Source: Candidatus Melainabacteria bacterium (GTDB lineage Bacteria; Cyanobacteriota; Vampirovibrionia; LMEP-6097). Taken from it: 11,978 nt of DNA. Position numbers and translations under genes: made by a program. Of the stretch, positions 7,102 to 11,978 are shown piece after piece. Every line of letters begins with the position of its first letter. The stretch's first letter is position 1. The notes beneath the pieces are model-generated. The model was not told the origin of the DNA. It did no database searches and saw only the letters and a program-made list of their open reading frames with translations. Where the stretch lies: positions 1 through 11,978 of the forward strand of contig JAPPOW010000053.1 of the NCBI GenBank assembly GCA_028817775.1, written 5' to 3'.

Positions 7102-8349
7102 TCCTAAAAAATCCCTCAAACTTTGACTAAAGAAATTAGATGTGGTTGCAATTGAAGTCTCAAGTCTTGCTTGAGCATTTGCAATATCTAAACTAGCCTT
7201 GATCATATCCAAATCCTGCACCGCTGCTAAGCTTGACTGCAAGGCAATCGATTTATCTCCTGCAATATTGTCCAAGCTCTCAATTCGAGCAATTCTTAGA
7301 CCAACAGTTGCAGTCAAATCATTAACCTGATCAAAGTTAAAATCAATATCATCAATCAAACCACGCAAGCTTGCAGCATCATTGGCGTTGAGCGCAGTGA
7401 TAACAGTCTCAAAGTTGTTATAGACACCAGCGTCTTTACCTCTAAAAATTTGTTTACGCACATAGATCTCATCGGTCAAATCCGAATCACTAGTACTAAG
7501 CACACTGATTTGAGCATCATAACCAGCAGTACTACCAGTAACCAAGGACGTATCAAGATTGAGATAGCCAGAAGGACTCTCTTGGGCAATTGATCCAGCG
7601 CCACCAGCAGCAGTAAAGGCTGCATTAATCGCAGCAATGATATCGCTCAACTCATCACCAGTACTAAGAGTCGCGGTAAAAGTATAAGTATTACCACTAC
7701 CATCCTTAACTTCAAAATCAAGATCACCACCACTACCAGCTACTGTTGGATTAACAGTACCATTGGTCATTTGCGCAGAGCTTGCTGTTGAAATAATGGC
7801 ATCTTCTATATCAACACTAGAAATGATTTCGTCAATCTTTCTTTGACGACCATCATCTGAATTGTGCTTATAGACTGAAGCAGAGTAATTTCCATCTTCT
7901 GGCACTCTAAGTGTCATCAAATTAGTTTGCTGACCCGAGAAAATATAATTGCCGTTGATTCTAGTATTAACCAAGGAGCTGTATGAATCAACCAAGGCTT
8001 CTACTTCTGTAACATAGGCTGTTCTTTCACTAGAGCCATTACTATCATTTCCAGTAGCAATAACTATCTCACGGATTCGTTGCAAAATATCTTCCATACC
8101 ACGCAAAGCCGTTTCCGCTGCTTCAAGCTCTTGCTTGGCTTGGACTCGATCGCGAATTCTTTGTTCAACTTCAGCAGTCCTAGTACCAATCATCATTGAC
8201 TCAGTAGCGGCAGCTGGATCTTCATAAGCATGAATAAATTTCTTTTGGGTACTGATTTGATTAGAAAGATCAAAAACATTGCGTTGATTAGTGGTGATCT
8301 GGTCACCAAGCATATTAAACATCAATCTAGTGGATAATCTACCTATCAT
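7099..8349 (-). CDS. flgL: flagellar hook-associated protein 3 (FlgL)
   Basis: FlgL forms the second hook-filament junction layer, between FlgK and flagellin. The 416-residue protein starts in the expected way (MIGRLSTRLMFNMLGDQIT) and has the DP motif AYEDPAAATES (41-51). A long coiled-coil helix runs about 55-100. NTRINGNYIFSGQQT (128-142) is the conserved turn shared with flagellins. The C-terminal D0 helix ANAQARLETSIATTSNFF (390-407) ends RDFLG. It exceeds enteric FlgL (about 317 aa), largely through a beta-rich IN-like module near 200-288 that includes DIIAAINAAFTAAGG (236-250). Its ATG follows the stop of the upstream paralogue after one base. It is the more canonical of the two tandem FlgL-type proteins, so it most likely fills the standard role. 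Confidence 0.92.
   Translation of the reverse strand: MIGRLSTRLMFNMLGDQITTNQRNVFDLSNQISTQKKFIHAYEDPAAATESMMIGTRTAEVEQRIRDRVQAKQELEAAETALRGMEDILQRIREIVIATGNDSNGSSERTAYVTEVEALVDSYSSLVNTRINGNYIFSGQQTNLMTLRVPEDGNYSASVYKHNSDDGRQRKIDEIISSVDIEDAIISTASSAQMTNGTVNPTVAGSGGDLDFEVKDGSGNTYTFTATLSTGDELSDIIAAINAAFTAAGGAGSIAQESPSGYLNLDTSLVTGSTAGYDAQISVLSTSDSDLTDEIYVRKQIFRGKDAGVYNNFETVITALNANDAASLRGLIDDIDFNFDQVNDLTATVGLRIARIESLDNIAGDKSIALQSSLAAVQDLDMIKASLDIANAQARLETSIATTSNFFSQSLRDFLG
7581..7630 (-). repeat. IN-module repeat unit, copy in flgL
   Basis: This 50-bp stretch matches 8836-8885 in the neighbouring paralogue at 43 of 50 bases by eye, in the same reading frame, and encodes the INAAFTAAGG core and following IAQ. 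Outside this module the two genes look much less alike. Shared exchange or constraint is discussed in the findings. Confidence 0.75.
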
Positions 8350-8350
8350 C

Positions 8351-9643
8351 TTACAAACTCAAAAACCTAAATACACTCTGCTGTAATACCAGCGCCGATG
8401 CCTGCATCGCCCCGCCCATTGCTGCCTGGGCTGCATTCACCTCCTGAATTGCTTCTGCAATCGGGATTGTGGCTAAATCTGATTCCTTAATCTCAAGATC
8501 AGTTCTCAAATTAAAGGTACTACTTATAGAATCAGCAAATCTTGCTTCTATATCTCCTAATTCTGTTTCTACTGAAGTAATTGCATCAAGCATCGCATCC
8601 AAGTCCACTAAGACTTGACGCACCGCTTGGTTGTCCTCAGAATTATATGCCTCTAACAATTTGGCAAGAGCAGTTTGAATATTTGTACTAGTACCAGTGG
8701 TGGTACCAGCTTCTAGACCTAGATCACCTAAAGTATTAGGCAGGCTTGAACCTGGGCTAATGATAATCGCAGCAGCTGAGTTCTCAATATTACCAGTAAC
8801 TAAACTGGTGTCAAAATCAATTGCACCACCGCTTACTTGGGCAATAGCACCAGAGCCACCAGCTGCAGTAAAGGCCGCATTGATCTTAGTTACCATGTCA
8901 CTAACATTGTCACCAGCTGTAAACGAGATGTCTCCTAGATTGTAAGTATTGTAACCATCATTAATAACCAAGTTCATTTCAGCAGCTGAAGCCAAAGTTG
9001 CCGGGCTCGGCACTGAACCTGTGTAGTTAGCTGCACTTGCAGTAGCTGCAAAGAGATCATCTAAACCAACACTTGCTTTCTTATTTTCGATTACTCTATT
9101 GCCAGCATAAGTGTAACCTTCTAAATATTCACCCGTAGAATAAATTTGACCTTCATCAATATCAAAAACTTTTTTGTCAGTAGCCAAGCCAGAGAATAGA
9201 TACTTGCCATTGAGCTGAGTATTAACTCCGTCAAAGAAATCCTTCGCTAGACCTTGGAGCTCCTGTCCAAAAACCAAAAGTTCAGAAGGACCAGAACTAT
9301 CAGAACCTGCACGCAGCGCACTTGCACGGATTGAACTAATAATTTCTTTGAGTCCACCAACAGTGGTTGACATCAAACCAATTTCTGAAGCTGCTTTAGT
9401 TTCATTAATCTCGATAGTTTCAAGTCGTTTGATACGAGCACGATTATTGAGTAAGTCTTTGGTACCCCCTATCTGTTCATAATTATTGAGGTGTCTCTGT
9501 TGCGTATTCATACGCGAGCTGTGCTCCGCAAAACTCGATTGACTTCTGGCCACGTGCGAGATTTGACTAATGAAGCTGTTAAGCGTTGAGAATCGACCAA
9601 TATGAGGCATCTTATTGACTACAGACCCCTCTACAAGGCTCAT
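8351..9643 (-). CDS. second, divergent FlgL-type hook-filament junction protein
   Basis: A 430-residue paralogue of FlgL. Support comes from FDGVNTQLNGKYLFSGLAT (137-155), the FlgL/flagellin turn, and from a C-terminal D0 helix PIAEAIQEVNAAQAAM (394-409) continuing to SVFRFLSL. The N-terminal half is helical, but the usual DP motif is replaced by NYEQIGGTKD (54-63). An IN-like module spans about 216-316, with INAAFTAAGG at 254-263. The start is uncertain: the ATG at 9643 lacks a Shine-Dalgarno, while M12 (ATG at 9610, giving MPHIGRFST) looks more like a FlgL start and has GAGGGG 15 nt upstream. It is first in the flagellar unit and ends one base before flgL. It could be an extra junction layer, a partner of FlgL or a filament-like protein; the sequence does not decide. 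Flagellar-axial-family membership is sure. Confidence 0.85.
   Translation of the reverse strand: MSLVEGSVVNKMPHIGRFSTLNSFISQISHVARSQSSFAEHSSRMNTQQRHLNNYEQIGGTKDLLNNRARIKRLETIEINETKAASEIGLMSTTVGGLKEIISSIRASALRAGSDSSGPSELLVFGQELQGLAKDFFDGVNTQLNGKYLFSGLATDKKVFDIDEGQIYSTGEYLEGYTYAGNRVIENKKASVGLDDLFAATASAANYTGSVPSPATLASAAEMNLVINDGYNTYNLGDISFTAGDNVSDMVTKINAAFTAAGGSGAIAQVSGGAIDFDTSLVTGNIENSAAAIIISPGSSLPNTLGDLGLEAGTTTGTSTNIQTALAKLLEAYNSEDNQAVRQVLVDLDAMLDAITSVETELGDIEARFADSISSTFNLRTDLEIKESDLATIPIAEAIQEVNAAQAAMGGAMQASALVLQQSVFRFLSL
8836..8885 (-). repeat. IN-module repeat unit, copy in flgL paralogue
   Basis: Partner of 7581-7630 (43 of 50 identical bases, same frame). Just downstream on the plus reading, a short match to flgK also begins: ATTGATCTTAGTTAC occurs both here (8879-8893) and in flgK (6177-6191), again within the IN-like module. 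Confidence 0.75.
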
Positions 9644-9695
9644 TCAGCTAGATTCAATGTATTATTTTGTAAGTTCAAGAGGGCTAAATAGTTGA

Positions 9696-9725
9696 TTATC
9701 GCTATATTTTTGGCTTGAAACTAGA
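9696..9725 (-). promoter_or_regulatory. weak flagellar (sigma28-like) promoter candidate for the flagellar unit
   Basis: On the minus strand AGCGATAA (9703-9696) matches 6 of 8 bases of the sigma28 -10 GCCGATAA, and TCTAGTTT (9725-9718) matches 6 of 8 of TAAAGTTT. The spacing is 14 nt instead of the usual 11, which lowers confidence. The same region contains GATAAT, which could equally serve a sigma70 -10. It lies about 50-80 nt ahead of the first flagellar gene. Confidence 0.25.
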
Positions 9726-9751
9726 CTCCAGCTTGCTAAATAGTCTATACT
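9722..9751 (+). promoter_or_regulatory. sigma70-type promoter for mnmA-pyrB
   Basis: TAGACT (9722-9727, 4 of 6 to TTGACA) and TATACT (9746-9751, 5 of 6 to TATAAT) are separated by 18 nt, giving a transcript start near 9758 and a leader of about 44 nt. The -10 lies inside the near-palindrome TAGTCTATACTA (9741-9752), a plausible operator. Confidence 0.45.
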
Positions 9752-9761
9752 AAAAGACCGA

Positions 9762-9788
9762 GGCTCGGGCGCATAGACTAGCCCCGCC
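9762..9788 (+). other. GC-rich hairpin in the mnmA leader
   Basis: GGC (9762-9764) pairs with GCC (9786-9788) and GGGC (9767-9770) with GCCC (9781-9784), around the loop GCATAGACTA. Seven G-C pairs stand out in an AT-rich intergenic region. The stem ends four bases before the GAGG ribosome binding site, so it could affect translation or mRNA stability. Confidence 0.4.
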
Positions 9789-9792
9789 AAAT

Positions 9793-9796
9793 GAGG
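9793..9796 (+). promoter_or_regulatory. mnmA ribosome binding site
   Basis: GAGG lies five bases ahead of the ATG at 9802. No better start exists nearby in frame, so it supports the longer MnmA N-terminus. Confidence 0.55.
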
Positions 9797-9801
9797 TCTA
9801 T

Positions 9802-10938
9802 ATGGCAACAATTACTAATCCAGGCAGCCTTGTAGAGGCCCCAAATTACATGCCAGATCCTAAGAATTCAAGGATCGCGGTGGCTATGAGTGGAGGAGTA
9901 GACAGCTCCACTGTACTGGCAATTCTTAAGAATCAGGGTTATGAACTTGTCGGCATTACAGCCTGGATTGTTTCAGGTACTGGTCGTTGTTGTGACAATG
10001 GAGTGATTGATGCAGTTAAGATTTGTGATCAGCTTGGAGTGGAGCACCACGCCATAGATTTACGTCAAGATTTTGCTGAAGGTATTGTGCGTGATTTCCA
10101 CGAATCCTATGCTCGCGGTGAAACACCAATCCCTTGTATCTCTTGTAATAATGATGTCAAATGGGGTTCACTGTTAGCTTATTCAATTGAAAAACTCGGT
10201 GCTACTCATCTGGCTTCTGGTCACTACTCAAGACTCGCTCATCAAGATGGACAATTTGGTTTGATCAGACCAAAAGAAGCGCGCAAGGATCAAACTTATA
10301 TGCTCTGGGGTTTGACTCAGGAGCAGCTCTCGAGGACTGTATTCCCGTTAGCTGATTTAACTAAAGATGAAGTGCGCGCAATTGCTGAAGAAAATAATTT
10401 ATGTGTTGCTAGTAAACCAGAATCGCAGGATATTTGTTTTGTTAGTAACGGCATGAGCAATGCTGATTACTTGACGCGTGTGCTGGGGGAGAAACCTGGT
10501 GAGATTATAGAAATCGAATCGGGTGATGTGCTTGGTGAGCACAAGGGTAGTTTCAATTATACTTACGGGCAGCGCAAAGGTCTTGGCATAGCTTATAGTG
10601 AAGCACTTTATGTAGTTGAGATTGATCCAAAATCTAACCGAGTCTATGTTGGCACCCGCGATAAATTAGAAGGGCAAAAAGCTTATGGTAAGGATTGTAA
10701 TATCCTCAATTCTAGCTACATCAATGATGATGATTGTTTTGAAGCTATGGTGATGATCCGTTACAATATGGATGCAGTGCCTGCTCGAGTTAAATTACTA
10801 GCTAATAATGAAGTAGAAGTTGAGTTCAATGATCCAGTGGATGCAATCACTCCAGGTCAAGCAATTGCTTTCTATGATAGAGAGACTGGTAGCGAATTAA
10901 TCGGTGGTGCTTGGATCACAAGGGAGGAACGCGCATGA
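9802..10938 (+). CDS. mnmA: tRNA-specific 2-thiouridylase MnmA
   Basis: MnmA activates U34 of the Lys, Glu and Gln tRNAs with ATP and installs sulfur at position 2, improving decoding. The PP-loop is SGGVDSS (30-36). The two catalytic cysteines are C115 (PCISCNNDVKWG) and C212 (ESQDICFV). Also visible are RCCDNGVIDA (62-71), a form typical of cyanobacterial-type MnmA, ASGHYSRL (138-145), KDQTYMLWGL (162-171) and YTYGQRKGLGI (253-263), which begins the central domain. A beta-barrel C-terminal domain ends PGQAIAFYD (351-359). The length (378 aa) is typical, with about 22 residues before the first strand. The stop overlaps the pyrB start as ATGA. A persulfide donor (IscS type) is needed but not seen here. 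Confidence 0.96.
   Translation: MATITNPGSLVEAPNYMPDPKNSRIAVAMSGGVDSSTVLAILKNQGYELVGITAWIVSGTGRCCDNGVIDAVKICDQLGVEHHAIDLRQDFAEGIVRDFHESYARGETPIPCISCNNDVKWGSLLAYSIEKLGATHLASGHYSRLAHQDGQFGLIRPKEARKDQTYMLWGLTQEQLSRTVFPLADLTKDEVRAIAEENNLCVASKPESQDICFVSNGMSNADYLTRVLGEKPGEIIEIESGDVLGEHKGSFNYTYGQRKGLGIAYSEALYVVEIDPKSNRVYVGTRDKLEGQKAYGKDCNILNSSYINDDDCFEAMVMIRYNMDAVPARVKLLANNEVEVEFNDPVDAITPGQAIAFYDRETGSELIGGAWITREERA
10921..10927 (+). promoter_or_regulatory. pyrB ribosome binding site inside mnmA
   Basis: AGGGAGG lies seven bases before the ATG at 10935. It is the strongest Shine-Dalgarno in the window. It sets the pyrB start at 10935 rather than the in-frame ATG at 10911, which would put this site inside the coding sequence. 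Confidence 0.75.
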
Positions 10939-11894
10939 CTGTCATTGTGAGGAGCGACAGCGACGTCGCAACCCCATCGGAGCTAACAAAGAAGATGAGA
11001 AAAGACCTAATACTACTCAAAGATTATAGTGTTGAGGAAATCGATTCAATTTTAGACCGCGGTGATTTTTGGGCGGACAATCTTAACTCCAAGATCTCTA
11101 GTGCTCCGCGTACTGTAGCTAATCCAGTGGTAGTCAATTTATTTTTTGAACCAAGTACTCGCACTAGATTTTCATTTGAACTTGCTGCTCGCAAGCTTGG
11201 TTACCATGTGCTCAATTTTGATGCCAAAAGTTCTAGTACTGCCAAGGGCGAAACTCTCTATGATACCTTGAGAACTTTTGAAGCCATGGGTGTTGACACC
11301 GCTATCATCAGAACCAGTGAGGAAGGTATTTTGCAAGAGATTGCCCCGCAGGTAAATGTCTCACTCATCAATGCTGGTGCTGGTGCTAATGAGCATCCAA
11401 GCCAAGCCTTGCTTGATCTACTGACTATCCGCCAAGAGTTTGGCAGAATTGAAGGACTGCAAGTAGCAATTATTGGTGATGTCAAACATTCTAGAGTAGC
11501 CAATTCAAACGTTATTGCTTTGAGTAAATATGGTGCTTCAATTCGCTTGGCTGGACCAGAACAGTGGATGCCAGCACAAGTTGAAGGCGATGTACAAATC
11601 ACTTCAGTTGATGATGCCATCCAAGGTGCTGATGTGGTGATGATGCTGCGAGTTCAAAACGAGCGCCATGCTCTTACTAATACTATCGATAACTACCTAG
11701 AATCCTATGGGCTAAGCAAAACTCGTTATGCTGCCATGAAAGAAGGAGCAATTATTATGCACCCAGCTCCATTCAATCGTGGTATTGAAATTGACGGTGA
11801 TCTCGTGGAGAAACCTAATTCAAGAATTTATACACAAGTAAGCAACGGTGTTGCTATTCGCATGGCAGTACTAGAATTATGTAACAAAGCTTAA
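10935..11894 (+). CDS. pyrB: aspartate carbamoyltransferase catalytic subunit
   Basis: This enzyme joins carbamoyl phosphate and aspartate in the first committed step of pyrimidine synthesis. With the start at 10935 the protein is 319 residues, normal for the family. The carbamoyl-phosphate loop is FEPSTRTRFSFE (71-82). The neighbouring-subunit loop has K104 in SSSTAKGET (99-107). HPSQALLD (154-161) and GDVKHSRVANS (181-191) are classic. Aspartate binding is by MMLRVQNERH (236-245) and HPAPFNRG (276-283). HPAPxNRG is of the Bacillus/cyanobacterial style, not the enteric HPLP form. No ornithine-carbamoyltransferase motif is seen. No pyrI lies immediately downstream, though only 84 bases remain. 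The first 20 residues before the core are poorly conserved. Pairing with mnmA by an ATGA overlap is probably an arrangement of convenience. Confidence 0.96.
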   Translation: MTVIVRSDSDVATPSELTKKMRKDLILLKDYSVEEIDSILDRGDFWADNLNSKISSAPRTVANPVVVNLFFEPSTRTRFSFELAARKLGYHVLNFDAKSSSTAKGETLYDTLRTFEAMGVDTAIIRTSEEGILQEIAPQVNVSLINAGAGANEHPSQALLDLLTIRQEFGRIEGLQVAIIGDVKHSRVANSNVIALSKYGASIRLAGPEQWMPAQVEGDVQITSVDDAIQGADVVMMLRVQNERHALTNTIDNYLESYGLSKTRYAAMKEGAIIMHPAPFNRGIEIDGDLVEKPNSRIYTQVSNGVAIRMAVLELCNKA

Positions 11895-11914
11895 TTTTTG
11901 ATTCAAGTCAAAAA
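11895..11914 (+). terminator. A/T-rich inverted repeat directly after pyrB
   Basis: TTTTTGA (11895-11901), loop TTCAAG and TCAAAAA (11908-11914) form a perfect 7-bp stem beginning on the base after the pyrB stop. It is only A/T pairs plus one G-C and has no T tract after it on the plus strand, so it is a weak terminator. The remaining 64 bases to the window end show no supported gene. Confidence 0.3.
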
Positions 11915-11978
11915 CCAGCTTATTTTAGGTGTTTCGACTCTACCAAATAAGATCTTCAACTTGTTATTATGTATTGCC

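Noticed and set aside
5000..9000. Repetitive 'accagca/gtacca' texture in the flagellar genes considered as a tandem or CRISPR-like repeat
   Set aside because: There is no regular period or identical unit; it reflects Ala/Gly/Thr/Ser-rich coding, apart from the specific IN-module match noted above.
10911..10934. Earlier pyrB start at the ATG 24 nt upstream
   Set aside because: It would place the strong AGGGAGG site inside the coding region, and the ATG at 10935 has ideal spacing and an ATGA overlap with mnmA.
11258..11620. 120-codon minus-strand open frame inside pyrB
   Set aside because: It is a shadow of the conserved pyrB sequence, with low-complexity Ser/Ile-rich translation and no start signal.
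11969..11978. ATG near the right edge as the start of another gene
   Set aside because: Fewer than four codons are visible and no convincing ribosome binding site precedes it.

Overview
The window is chromosomal, densely coded bacterial DNA of moderate, slightly AT-rich composition. It carries eight confident genes on the minus strand and two on the plus strand. The best guess for the source is a non-photosynthetic relative of Cyanobacteria (Melainabacteria/Vampirovibrionia type) or a neighbouring lineage. Three things point there: an ATP synthase a subunit with the cyanobacterial 'LLPWKL' signature, an MnmA of the 'CC...D' type, and flagellar structural genes, which photosynthetic cyanobacteria lack. 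This placement rests on recalled family features, not on a tree, and is only moderately secure.

Positions 4878-9643 (minus strand) form a flagellar unit transcribed as flgL-like paralogue -> flgL -> flgK, with gaps of 1 and 10 nt. It encodes the proteins that join hook to filament. Each of the three carries a beta-rich insertion resembling the flagellin/FliD 'IN' module. FlgK also has a second insertion that looks like a carbohydrate-binding-type jelly roll. A weak terminator-like hairpin lies downstream of flgK.

Positions 36-4718 (minus strand) form a second unit: SAM methyltransferase -> AtpI-like protein -> atpB -> ArsP/YraQ-type permease -> ligA. Four of the five genes are joined by overlaps (methyltransferase/atpI 4 nt, atpI/atpB 32 nt, permease/ligA 16 nt); atpB and the permease are 37 nt apart. 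The a subunit and its AtpI partner are therefore separated from any c-subunit gene, at least here, and sit in an operon with a DNA ligase. The a subunit has two histidine-rich segments and the permease has a His/Cys-rich loop. A dispersed-repeat-like palindrome follows ligA directly at the window edge.

Positions 9802-11894 (plus strand) carry mnmA (tRNA 2-thiouridylase) and pyrB (aspartate carbamoyltransferase), joined by an ATGA stop/start overlap with a strong Shine-Dalgarno sequence. The 158-bp divergent region 9644-9801 holds a good sigma70-type promoter for mnmA, several TAGTCTA-type inverted repeats, a GC-rich leader hairpin and a weaker flagellar-type promoter candidate facing the other way.

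I see no RNA gene, CRISPR array, insertion sequence or complete undescribed system. The most unusual content is the modular architecture of the three hook-filament junction proteins.
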